Shown: piece by piece, positions 26,345 to 34,035 of the stretch
Layout of the letters: every line of letters begins with the position of its first letter
Position numbering within the stretch: position 1 is the first letter of the stretch
Assembly: GCA_037481715.1 (NCBI GenBank)
Contig: JBBFLD010000002.1
Coordinates: 1-64,000, forward strand
Direction of reading: 5' to 3'
Origin: Rosettibacter sp037481715
GTDB taxonomy: Bacteria > Bacteroidota > Ignavibacteria > Ignavibacteriales > Melioribacteraceae
Length of the DNA: 64,000 nt
Translations under genes and position numbers: made by a program
The notes under the pieces: model-generated
The model's database searches: none
What the model saw: the letters and a program-made list of their open reading frames with translations, nothing else
Told to the model about the DNA's origin: nothing

Positions 26345-26752
26345 TTAATAAATACCATTTTTATTTAAGAAACCTGAATAAGCTTTATCAGAAACTTGAA
26401 TATGATTGGTAAGCCATTTTGTTAAAAAGTTCATTAGTTCAAAAGATAAATTTGTTTTGCCTGATTTGTATTCAGTCATAAACCCATCAACTTTTTGAAC
26501 AAACATATCATGTTCTCTTTTGTGCTTAACTTTTTCTGGATAATTATATTTTTCAAATAATTCTTCTTCAGATTTGAAATGTGTTTTAGTATAAGCAGCC
26601 ATTTCAAAAAGAATTTTTGTAAGAACTGTGCTCGATTTCCCCTGCTTCATCGCATCATGTAATTCATTAATTATGTTTACAAGTTTTTTATGTTGATTAT
26701 CCAAACCTTTTATGTTAACGCTTAGATTATCACTCCAATTAATAAGCGACAT
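26345..26752 (-). CDS. Bacteriohemerythrin
   Basis: A 135-aa four-helix protein that binds oxygen at a di-iron site. All seven ligands are present: His21, His58, Glu62, His77, His81, His117 and Asp122. It is cytoplasmic with no fused domain. It lies 77 nt after cheW and 29 nt before the TonB-type gene. In motile bacteria such proteins buffer or deliver oxygen, or feed aerotaxis. A weaker FliA-like sequence (TAAAAAAT-N10-ATCGATAA) lies just upstream. Confidence 0.92.
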   Translation of the reverse strand: MSLINWSDNLSVNIKGLDNQHKKLVNIINELHDAMKQGKSSTVLTKILFEMAAYTKTHFKSEEELFEKYNYPEKVKHKREHDMFVQKVDGFMTEYKSGKTNLSFELMNFLTKWLTNHIQVSDKAYSGFLNKNGIY

Positions 26753-26829
26753 ATGAGCTCCATAATTTTCATTGATATTATCGATTAATTAAAAAATTTT
26801 TTAAGCAACGCTCTGAACAATTTTTAAAA

Positions 26830-27330
26830 TTATTCTTCCTGATTTATTGCACTTAATTCTAATTTTTCATTAGATGATAAAATTTTCTCTAAATCAATTA
26901 GAATTAATAATCTATCTTCAAGTTTACCAACTGCTTTTATAAACTCTGAATTTACATTTGTAACTAAATCCGGCGGCGGTTCTGTTATTGATGCTGGAAT
27001 TCGTAATACTTCAGTTACGGCATCTACAATAAATCCTACTGTTTTTCCTGATACTTCAACAACAATAATTCTTTTATCTTTATCAACTTCTTTTCTTGGA
27101 AGACCTAATTTGCTTCTAAGGTCAATTACAGGAATTATTCTTCCACGAAGATTTATAACACCATCAACAAAATCTGGTGCATTGGGAACTTTAGTTACCT
27201 GCATCATCCTAATAATTTCCTGAACCATTAAAATATCAACAGCGTATTCTTCATCAGCTATTTTGAATCCTACCAGCTGAAGTATTTCTGCAGTTTCATT
27301 TTTTGCTTTTGATTTTTCATTCATCGTCAA
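26830..27330 (-). CDS. cheW: Chemotaxis coupling protein CheW
   Basis: 166 aa with a single CheW domain. Conserved motifs are VGFKIADEEYAVDILMVQEI, VPNAPDFVDGVINLRGRIIP and VIDLRSKLG. It links chemoreceptors to the kinase CheA. It sits downstream of flgM behind its own FliA-type promoter and starts the gene cluster that ends with an MCP. CheA is not in this window. Confidence 0.93.
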   Translation of the reverse strand: MTMNEKSKAKNETAEILQLVGFKIADEEYAVDILMVQEIIRMMQVTKVPNAPDFVDGVINLRGRIIPVIDLRSKLGLPRKEVDKDKRIIVVEVSGKTVGFIVDAVTEVLRIPASITEPPPDLVTNVNSEFIKAVGKLEDRLLILIDLEKILSSNEKLELSAINQEE

Positions 27331-27356
27331 CCTCGAAATAATTTTAATACATAATA

Positions 27357-27383
27357 TTATCGAAAATAGCGTAAGTATGTTTA
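27357..27383 (-). promoter_or_regulatory. FliA (sigma-28) promoter of the cheW cluster
   Basis: Minus-strand TAAACATA-N11-TTCGATAA against the consensus TAAAGTTT-N11-GCCGATAA. The spacer is exactly 11 bases, as in both flagellin promoters. It ends 27 bases before the cheW start codon. Confidence 0.65.
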
Positions 27384-27389
27384 ATTAAT

Positions 27390-27423
27390 AAAAAAAGGCA
27401 GACAAAAATTCTTTATCTCTGCC
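27390..27423 (-). terminator. Terminator after flgM
   Basis: On the minus strand, GGCAGA...TCTGCC forms the stem and a run of seven T follows. It separates the fliS-fliD-flgM unit from cheW. Confidence 0.75.
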
Positions 27424-27485
27424 TGCCTTTCGGAGTATGTATGTTAACGTAAAGGTGAATAGTTTTCGATTGAACTTTACACAAT

Positions 27486-27749
27486 TTACTTACCTTTCAG
27501 CTCTTTAATTATGGCTTCGGCAACTTTGTTAATTACTTCCTCTGAGTCATAAAATTTGTTAGCAATTTTTTGTTTAATCTCTTCTAACTTTTTCGAAGCC
27601 ATTTCGCTCTTTGCTAAATCTCTGGCTGCAGAGGAGATTTCAATTTTGTCCTTATCCTTTACCTCGCCTGAACCTTTTGAATCCGTAGTTTTAACTTGAT
27701 TAGGCGAAGGTGTAAAAGGATTATTGTTTGAAATACCTTTTATTTGCAC
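27486..27749 (-). CDS. flgM: Anti-sigma-28 factor FlgM
   Basis: 87 aa from a GTG start with AAGGTG upstream. It is Lys/Glu-rich and likely disordered at the N-terminus. The family motif DKIEISSAARDLAKSE is at about 34-49, followed by KLEEIKQKIANKFYDSEEVI, which binds FliA. It holds FliA inactive until it is secreted through the finished hook. It closes the fliS-fliD-fliT-like operon, 4 nt after the preceding gene. Confidence 0.88.
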   Translation of the reverse strand: MQIKGISNNNPFTPSPNQVKTTDSKGSGEVKDKDKIEISSAARDLAKSEMASKKLEEIKQKIANKFYDSEEVINKVAEAIIKELKGK

Positions 27750-27753
27750 AGTT

Positions 27754-28089
27754 TCACCTTAAATAATTTATAATTTTTCTCTGGCTATTTAAGCTGGATA
27801 TCTCTTTTTCCAGTTTAGATGCTGCCAGCTTAAATTGCTCTATTATATTATCGTATTTTTTTTCAATTAGTTTAGCCCTATCACACACTTCAGGAACATT
27901 TTTTTGAAGATAATCCACTCCATACCTTTTTATGAGTTCATCTTTGATTTTTTGAATTACCATCATAGTTTCAAGAGCAAGCTGGAATTTTTCTTCAAAA
28001 TTATCTGGATTGAGTTCATCGAGCTGAACTGATAAACTATCCAGCAAATTAATCATTGCACTAATTTTATTTTTTAAATCCTCTTCCAT
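27754..28089 (-). CDS. Probable flagellar export chaperone (FliT/FlgN-like)
   Basis: 111 aa, almost entirely helical, without signal or membrane segment. The length, helical nature and position directly after fliD and before flgM fit a FliT-type chaperone for the cap protein. Sequence motifs of FliT are not clear, so the call rests on context. Confidence 0.5.
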   Translation of the reverse strand: MEEDLKNKISAMINLLDSLSVQLDELNPDNFEEKFQLALETMMVIQKIKDELIKRYGVDYLQKNVPEVCDRAKLIEKKYDNIIEQFKLAASKLEKEISSLNSQRKIINYLR

Positions 28090-28095
28090 AAAAAA

Positions 28096-29880
28096 TTATC
28101 CTAAACTTGTATAAGATGAAGAGCCAAACAATGAAAAATAATTTTGATACGATAACAACTGTGCTAATTGCATTTGCATCTTTTGATATTTTGACCTTAG
28201 AATTTCTGCATTTTTGTCAATACTTTTTTGTGCAGCAGTAATGCTGTCATTCAATGATGATATTGTAGTATCAAAATTTGATTTTGCTTTTGCGATGTAA
28301 CCATCTGCACCAAGATATGGATTAATTCTATCATACAGTTTTACTGCTATACCATTTGTGTCTAGTGTAAATAAATTTATCAAGCCATTCAAATTATTAT
28401 TAATAACATCTTCTAATCTGTCTGAATCACTAAGAACTAAACCGTTGTCGATATTAAATGTAATTCCAATTTTAGATAAAGTATTAATTTCATTGTCGGG
28501 AATTCCTGCGACTGAACTATAAGCAATTGTGCTTAATGTGCTAAGCAATGATGAAGCAGTTGTATCACTAACAAACAAACCACGAGAAGAATCAACTGTC
28601 TTGGATTTATCTTTAATGTATTTATAGATATCATTAAACTTTGTGATAAAGTCATTTATCTTATCTTTAATCTTTGTTGAATCATTTTTAACTGTTATAT
28701 CAACATCAGCATCAGAAGACTGCATTACAGATTTTAATGTAATGGTAGTACCATCAATCAAATCAGTAATTATATTTGAGTTTCTTTCTACATTAACACC
28801 ATTAAATGTAAGTTTGGCATTGAGCTGGTCAGAAGTATAAAGAAATCCTGGTGTATCATTGCCGGTATTTTGAACAAATGCTTGCCTTGTTGTTCCTAAA
28901 TTCAATCCAATTGCAGATAATGCTGCATTACTACCGGATTCGGAAATTTCTGTAATTCTGTAATCATAACCAGAATTTTTAGATTTGATTGATAATTGAG
29001 AATATCCTGTTACAGGTGAAAAGAGGGAAGCACTTACCAATCCAGAAGCACCTTTTTCTTTAGTTACATTAATTCCTAATTCACTTAATAATATGCCAGT
29101 ATCATTTTTTATAGTAATATATTTTGAAGAATCATTAACTGTAATTTTTAATTGATAATTAGAACCATCTACAATTTTTTCTGCGGTTAATCCATCAATA
29201 GAATTAATTTGTGAAATGATGCTATCAATTACATCACTGTAATTTCCTGCAGAATAATTTATTACTGTTTCAGTTCCATTTAAATCTATTACAAATGAAC
29301 CTGATGAAGTTGTGCTGCCAGAAATTGATGAAGAAAGAACTACAGCTTTATCAGAATTAATTGCACTTTGAATTTTTTGCATCAAAGTGCTGTTTGAAAT
29401 TTGACCATTAGTAAAATCTGAGCTGTCAAAAGTAACAGATACTTTGCTTACAAATTCTCCGCCTGAACCATCTCCAGTTTTAATAACAAATTCATGTGTG
29501 CTTGGAGATGTAATAACTGTTGAAGCTGCACTCGAATTTAAATCTATAGATAAAACTGTATCATTCTTGGCAAGTTGATTTATTCTGATTGAATGAGTTC
29601 CATCCAAAGCACCTGAATTTGCAACTACATCTAAAAAATTTGTATTGGAAGATACTGCAGCTTTAGAGTAAAAAATAGAAGTCGATGATGCGCTTTTAAG
29701 TTCACTCAAAATAGATTTCAAAGAATCAAGTTTGCTGCTTAATGTAGAATAAGCAGAGTTAAGATTTTCATAATATGATTTGCGTTTGGTTAAAGGAGTT
29801 ATTCTCTTACTCTGCTCGTTAGTCTTATAAGTATCAACTAAATTATTGATACCTGATGTTGTAAGCGCATCATATGCCAT
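28096..29880 (-). CDS. fliD: Flagellar filament cap protein FliD (HAP2)
   Basis: 594 aa. The N-terminal domain (INNLVDTYKTNEQSKRITPL) and the C-terminal coiled-coil (about 515-580) match FliD, and GTHSIRINQLAKNDTV is typical of the family's early domain. FliD caps the filament and folds flagellin into place. It follows fliS by 3 nt. Length is within the family range, with Ser/Thr-rich middle domains. Confidence 0.92.
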   Translation of the reverse strand: MAYDALTTSGINNLVDTYKTNEQSKRITPLTKRKSYYENLNSAYSTLSSKLDSLKSILSELKSASSTSIFYSKAAVSSNTNFLDVVANSGALDGTHSIRINQLAKNDTVLSIDLNSSAASTVITSPSTHEFVIKTGDGSGGEFVSKVSVTFDSSDFTNGQISNSTLMQKIQSAINSDKAVVLSSSISGSTTSSGSFVIDLNGTETVINYSAGNYSDVIDSIISQINSIDGLTAEKIVDGSNYQLKITVNDSSKYITIKNDTGILLSELGINVTKEKGASGLVSASLFSPVTGYSQLSIKSKNSGYDYRITEISESGSNAALSAIGLNLGTTRQAFVQNTGNDTPGFLYTSDQLNAKLTFNGVNVERNSNIITDLIDGTTITLKSVMQSSDADVDITVKNDSTKIKDKINDFITKFNDIYKYIKDKSKTVDSSRGLFVSDTTASSLLSTLSTIAYSSVAGIPDNEINTLSKIGITFNIDNGLVLSDSDRLEDVINNNLNGLINLFTLDTNGIAVKLYDRINPYLGADGYIAKAKSNFDTTISSLNDSITAAQKSIDKNAEILRSKYQKMQMQLAQLLSYQNYFSLFGSSSYTSLG

Positions 29881-29883
29881 GCT

Positions 29884-30216
29884 TTATCTCATATTTTTTA
29901 ATGCATTAATCCAGGTATCTCTAAGTTCAGTTAAAATTTTCAAAACAATCTGGTTATTGTGTTTTCTCATTTGTTCCTGGCAAAACTGATAAAGTCTTAA
30001 CAAACCTATTGAAATTTCTTTAGCAGCTGGGTCATCAAAATTCAGAGAATTAATCAAAACCTGAATTGCATCATTTGTTTTGAACATATCATTTTTTTGG
30101 CAATTCAGAATTGCGAAATCATAAACTTTCAAAATCAGTTCTTGAGGGGTTGCATTATTGATTTGATTGAAGATATATGGATTACTTTTATTTCTTAATG
30201 TTTGTGCTGTATACAT
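29884..30216 (-). CDS. fliS: Flagellin chaperone FliS
   Basis: 110-aa helical protein. The opening motif NPYIFNQINNATPQELILKVYD is the FliS signature. It binds the flagellin C-terminus and keeps it unpolymerised until export; through that binding it also affects FliW and CsrA balance in other species. It is the first gene of the fliS-fliD unit, downstream of flagellin 1. Confidence 0.9.
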   Translation of the reverse strand: MYTAQTLRNKSNPYIFNQINNATPQELILKVYDFAILNCQKNDMFKTNDAIQVLINSLNFDDPAAKEISIGLLRLYQFCQEQMRKHNNQIVLKILTELRDTWINALKNMR

Positions 30217-30244
30217 TTTTTTAATCCATTATTTTTTATTTAAT

Positions 30245-30265
30245 GCCCCCTCACATAGAGGGGGC
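30245..30265 (-). terminator. Hairpin after flagellin gene 1
   Basis: A perfect 8-bp stem GCCCCCTC/GAGGGGGC with a 5-base loop, 57 bases past the flagellin stop. On the minus strand it is followed by ATTAAATAAAAAAT rather than a T-run, so it may attenuate or protect the flagellin message and allow partial read-through into fliS. Confidence 0.55.
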
Positions 30266-30321
30266 TTTAGAAGACATTCTCTTTATTAATTTCAACTAAT
30301 GTTTATTACTTCAGGTTCATA

Positions 30322-31155
30322 TTAACGGAAAAGGTTAAGAACCTGTTGAGGTGCTGTATTCATCTGTGCAAGCATTGCTGTTGCAATCTGAGCACCAATT
30401 TGTCCCTTAGTTGCATTCAACTGCTCCATTGCTACATCGGCATCGAAGATGTTACTTATTGTTGCTGTATTATTTGCTATGGCGGCGGTTAAGTATTCTT
30501 CTCTCGAATCGAGTGTCTGGCGCAAGTTACCTATCCTCAAGAGCGCATTACGGACATTTGTAGCTACAGTATCAACGCTTTGATTAAGTACAGTATCATC
30601 AGTTGTGCTTTGTAAACCAGAAGTACCAATTGTTGAATTAAGTGTACTAACTTGTAAATAATTACTACCTGTAGCAAAATCAACAGAAAATGAACTGCCA
30701 CCAACATCGAATTCAGCTGCCTGAGTTAATGCAGAGCCATCTGTGCTAGCCAATAATTGTGTGCTATTAATATTAGTGCTCTTCAAGATTGAATCAATTT
30801 CACTTGCAAGAGTTCTAATATCATCAGCAATAGCAGCCTTATCTTTCAATGGGTCTTTTGCATCAACTTGTTTTGCTTTGATTTGATTTAATTTGTCTGC
30901 AATCTGCTGCAATGCTGACTCTGCTGTTGCTAGGTAGTTCTTTGCCGATGCAATGTTGTTGAGCTGTGCTTTTTGAACTAAGGTTTGTGCTTCCAGCTGT
31001 TTGCCAACATTATATCCTGAAGTATCGTCTGCTACACTGTTAATCTTCTTCAATGTAGAAAGACGCAGCTGGGCTTTTTCTGTTTGTGCATTTACTTTTG
31101 CTAATGCATTGTATGCTTGCAATGCACCAATGTTTGTGTTAATTGAGAATGCCAT
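30322..31155 (-). CDS. fliC: Flagellin 1
   Basis: 277 aa. The conserved N-terminal D0/D1 (SINTNIGALQAYNAL ... ADDTSGYNVGKQLE) and C-terminal D1/D0 (NLRQTLDSREEYLTAAI ... MLAQMNTAPQQVLNLFR) are joined by a short variable centre, so the outer D2/D3 domains are missing. N- and C-terminal parts are almost identical to flagellin 2. It has its own FliA promoter and a leader with candidate CsrA sites. Neighbouring glycosyltransferases probably modify it. Confidence 0.95.
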   Translation of the reverse strand: MAFSINTNIGALQAYNALAKVNAQTEKAQLRLSTLKKINSVADDTSGYNVGKQLEAQTLVQKAQLNNIASAKNYLATAESALQQIADKLNQIKAKQVDAKDPLKDKAAIADDIRTLASEIDSILKSTNINSTQLLASTDGSALTQAAEFDVGGSSFSVDFATGSNYLQVSTLNSTIGTSGLQSTTDDTVLNQSVDTVATNVRNALLRIGNLRQTLDSREEYLTAAIANNTATISNIFDADVAMEQLNATKGQIGAQIATAMLAQMNTAPQQVLNLFR

Positions 31156-31160
31156 AAATA

Positions 31161-31204
31161 ACCTCCTTGTAGTTTATTTATTAATACCTGAGCTTCCATG
31201 CTCA
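31161..31204 (-). promoter_or_regulatory. Flagellin 1 leader: Shine-Dalgarno and hairpin with GGA
   Basis: Minus-strand leader. A 5-bp hairpin TGAGC-ATGGAA-GCTCA exposes GGA in its loop (31189-31204). The Shine-Dalgarno region reads ACAAGGAGGT (31161-31170), close to the CsrA consensus ACARGGAUG. Two GGA sites, one in a loop and one over the ribosome site, is the layout of CsrA-repressed flagellin leaders. Confidence 0.6.
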
Positions 31205-31241
31205 AGTTTGTTAATTAAATGAGTTTTAATTCTCACTTTAA

Positions 31242-31268
31242 TTATCGGAAGTGTAAATAAAAAGTTTA
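31242..31268 (-). promoter_or_regulatory. FliA (sigma-28) promoter of flagellin 1
   Basis: Minus-strand TAAACTTT-N11-TCCGATAA, a near-perfect match to the sigma-28 consensus, about 87 bases before the start codon. Confidence 0.88.
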
Positions 31269-31380
31269 GAGAATTTCTTACATTAAGTTCCATTAAATAA
31301 TTTTTCTATTTTATTACTGAGTTAATTCTATAAATACAATATCTACTATGATTTATTGTAGAATGTTTTATAAATAAAAA

Positions 31381-31421
31381 GAGTAATTAAAAATAAAACA
31401 GCCCCGATTTTATATCGGGGC
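31381..31421 (-). terminator. Terminator after flagellin gene 2
   Basis: Minus-strand stem GCCCCGAT/ATCGGGGC with a 5-base loop followed by TGTTTTATTTTT. It lies 80 bases after the stop of flagellin 2, within a 345-base gap that otherwise holds the leader and promoter of flagellin 1. Confidence 0.85.
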
Positions 31422-31500
31422 ATTCTTAAAGAGAATTTGATTTACTGAATTTTCTTCTTCGGAAAATAATCCTATCATAAATAAATTAATCAAATACCAA

Positions 31501-32310
31501 TTAACGAAAGAGGTTAAGGACTTGTTGTGGCGCAGTATTCATCTGTGCAAGCATAGCTGTTGCAATCTGAGCACCAATTTGTCCCTTAGTTGCATTCAAC
31601 TGCTCCATTGCTACATCGGCATCGAAGATGTTACTTATTGTTGCTGTATTATTTGCGATGGCGGCGGTTAAGTATTCTTCTCTCGAATCGAGTGTCTGGC
31701 GCAAGTTACCTATCCTCAAGAGCGCATTACGGACATTAGTGGAAACATCTTCGATATCGGTATTCTTATCAGTTTTTAATCCACTAATTGCAGTACTAAG
31801 ATCTCCTACTTTCAAGTAAGTATCTTGAGCAAAATCAATTGTAAATGTAGATCCACCAACATCAAATGTATCACCTGCTAAAGCAGTAGCGCCATCTGTG
31901 CTAGCTAATAATTGTGTGCCATTGATATTAGTGCTCTTCAAGATTGATTCAATTTCTTCTGCTAGAGTTTTAATATCATTAGCAATTGCATTCGAATCTT
32001 TTAATGGATCTTTTGCATCAATTTGTTTTGCTTTGATTTGATTTAATTTGTCTGCAATCTGCTGTAATGCTGACTCTGCTGTTGACAGATAGTTTTTTGC
32101 CGATGCAATGTTGTTGAGCTGTGCTTTTTGAACTAAGGTTTGTGCTTCCAGCTGTTTGCCAACATTATATCCTGATGTATCGTCTGCTACACTGTTAATC
32201 TTCTTCAATGTAGAAAGACGCAGCTGGGCTTTTTCTGTTTGTGCATTTACTTTTGCTAATGCATTGTATGCCTGCAATGCACCAATGTTTGTGTTAATTG
32301 AGAATGCCAT
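31501..32310 (-). CDS. fliC2: Flagellin 2
   Basis: 269 aa. It has the same D0/D1-only plan as flagellin 1 and is identical to it at the first 86 residues and over the last 80 or so; only the central 60-70 residues differ clearly. It has its own FliA promoter, leader hairpin and terminator, so the two genes are separate transcription units and a recent duplication, possibly homogenised by gene conversion. Confidence 0.95.
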   Translation of the reverse strand: MAFSINTNIGALQAYNALAKVNAQTEKAQLRLSTLKKINSVADDTSGYNVGKQLEAQTLVQKAQLNNIASAKNYLSTAESALQQIADKLNQIKAKQIDAKDPLKDSNAIANDIKTLAEEIESILKSTNINGTQLLASTDGATALAGDTFDVGGSTFTIDFAQDTYLKVGDLSTAISGLKTDKNTDIEDVSTNVRNALLRIGNLRQTLDSREEYLTAAIANNTATISNIFDADVAMEQLNATKGQIGAQIATAMLAQMNTAPQQVLNLFR

Positions 32311-32314
32311 AAAT

Positions 32315-32360
32315 ACCTCCTTGTATTTGTTTTTTAATTACTCAAGCATCCTTGCTTGAG
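32315..32360 (-). promoter_or_regulatory. Flagellin 2 leader: Shine-Dalgarno and hairpin with GGA
   Basis: Minus-strand perfect 7-bp hairpin CTCAAGC-AAGGAT-GCTTGAG (32341-32360) with GGA in the loop, and ACAAGGAGGT (32315-32324) over the ribosome-binding site. The design is the same as the flagellin 1 leader although the stem bases differ, which suggests selection for the structure. Confidence 0.65.
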
Positions 32361-32396
32361 TTTATTAATTAAAATGAGATTTATTTCTCACTTTAA

Positions 32397-32423
32397 TTAT
32401 CGTATAACACTATAAAAAGTTTA
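32397..32423 (-). promoter_or_regulatory. FliA (sigma-28) promoter of flagellin 2
   Basis: Minus-strand TAAACTTT-N11-TACGATAA, with the same -35 element and 11-base spacer as the flagellin 1 promoter. Confidence 0.85.
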
Positions 32424-32509
32424 ATGATGTTAGTAGTTATGATTATAGAAACAAATCAAGTAGGACAGGGTTGGAATTTATTGGTAGAAATGATTTGAAA
32501 ATTATCTTA

Positions 32510-34033
32510 TCATGATTTTAAAGCATTTTCTAATCGAAGTCTTATTGCCTTTACTTTAGGAATCATATCTAAAAGATTTGAGAAATTTTTTTCAATCATT
32601 GTAAATAACTCGTATGATTTTTTAATGTTGTTTATCTTTAAATAAAATGAGGCTAAATAAAATAAAGCTGCTGGGTCATTTTTAATTATTTCAATATTGT
32701 TCTGTAATAATTCTACTGCGCTTTGCGTATTATTATTATTGTCATAAACAGAGGCAAGATTTTTTATAACCTCAACATTATCTGGAAATTTATTTTTTAA
32801 TTTTAATAACAAATCCTGTTTTATAGAATTATTTTTTTGACGATTTATTCCCATTAAAAACAATTCAAGATTATTTTTATCAATACATTTAAATAATATT
32901 TGAGCTATCTCTTGAGTAATCTCTCTCCCCTGTAATATACTCTCCATTAACTTAATCATTTGAATTTTTTCTGATGCTTGTTCTTCTTTTATTATTCTAT
33001 AAAGCTCTCTCGTAAAATATTCAATCATATCGTTATCATTTGACTGATATGCAAGATTAAGTCCATAATAAATTATTTCTCTTGGATCTACATAAATTGT
33101 TTGTAAATTAACTTTTTCATGCTGTTGGATACTCTTATTTGCCTCCATTGCTTTTTGAGCATACAACTTAGCTTTATAAATATCTTTTTTTCTTAAATAT
33201 ATTTTTGAAATAAATAAGAAATAAAATGATTGCCGCGGATTTAGTTCTATTGCTTTATCCATGAATTTTTGTGCTCTATCCGAATCATAATTTCTATGAG
33301 CTTTTTGTGCAAGATATGAATAACATTCGGCTTTCAAATCATTTGGAAGTTCTTTGCTTGCAAGTGCTACATTAAAATATTCTTCAGCTTTATCATATTC
33401 TTCAAGAACAAAATAAGTTTGTCCTAATTGAAATGCATTATAAGCAGATTTATTTTCATTATAATCATTTAAAAGCAATTCTAAATTTCGTTTTGCTTTT
33501 GCTTCTTTAATTTCTTTATCTACATCATATCCAACATGATTAATTAATATTGAAGAATGATGTAATTCATATTTATTTTCTAATAGAGATGGGACAATTT
33601 GTTCATGAACTTTACCAGTAAATTTTATTTCTTTTGAATTTTTAAACAATCGCACATAACGAATTGCGTGGTCTCTTTCATTTTTACTGTCAACACTTTT
33701 AACAGTGCAATAATAACCAACTTTCGATACCCCATTAATCAATCTTTTTAATTCTTTAATTGAATTAGGGTCTAATCTTTCATCAGCATCTAAATAAAGA
33801 ATCCAATCGCCTGAAGAATATTGTAGAGCATAATTTCTTGCAGCGGAAAAATCATTTATCCATTCGAAGTGATAAATTTTTGCTTTATATTCTTTTGCTA
33901 TTTCAAGTGTTTTATCTGTTGACCCAGTATCAACAATTACTATATCGTCAACAACACCATTAACAGATTCAAGACAATCTTTTAGATACTTTTCTTCATT
34001 CTTAACAATCATAGAAAGAGTCAACGTTCCCAT
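32510..34033 (-). CDS. Family 2 glycosyltransferase with TPR repeats
   Basis: 507 aa. The N-terminal GT-A domain (about 1-230) is LSMIVKNEEKYLKDCLESV, IVDTGSTDKT, and DADERLD as the DxD metal site. The rest (about 190-500) is a series of TPR helices (NAFQLGQTYFVLEEYDKAEEYF). Such GT2-TPR proteins transfer sugars onto proteins or lipids in the cytoplasm. It is the last gene of the glycosyltransferase island and lies next to flagellin 2, so flagellin glycosylation is the likely job. It follows the next gene upstream by 2 nt. Confidence 0.85.
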   Translation of the reverse strand: MGTLTLSMIVKNEEKYLKDCLESVNGVVDDIVIVDTGSTDKTLEIAKEYKAKIYHFEWINDFSAARNYALQYSSGDWILYLDADERLDPNSIKELKRLINGVSKVGYYCTVKSVDSKNERDHAIRYVRLFKNSKEIKFTGKVHEQIVPSLLENKYELHHSSILINHVGYDVDKEIKEAKAKRNLELLLNDYNENKSAYNAFQLGQTYFVLEEYDKAEEYFNVALASKELPNDLKAECYSYLAQKAHRNYDSDRAQKFMDKAIELNPRQSFYFLFISKIYLRKKDIYKAKLYAQKAMEANKSIQQHEKVNLQTIYVDPREIIYYGLNLAYQSNDNDMIEYFTRELYRIIKEEQASEKIQMIKLMESILQGREITQEIAQILFKCIDKNNLELFLMGINRQKNNSIKQDLLLKLKNKFPDNVEVIKNLASVYDNNNNTQSAVELLQNNIEIIKNDPAALFYLASFYLKINNIKKSYELFTMIEKNFSNLLDMIPKVKAIRLRLENALKS

Positions 34034-34035
34034 TT

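Noticed and set aside
30322..32310. Assembly artefact behind the two flagellin genes
   Set aside because: The central regions, leaders, promoters and terminators differ clearly, so these are two real genes.
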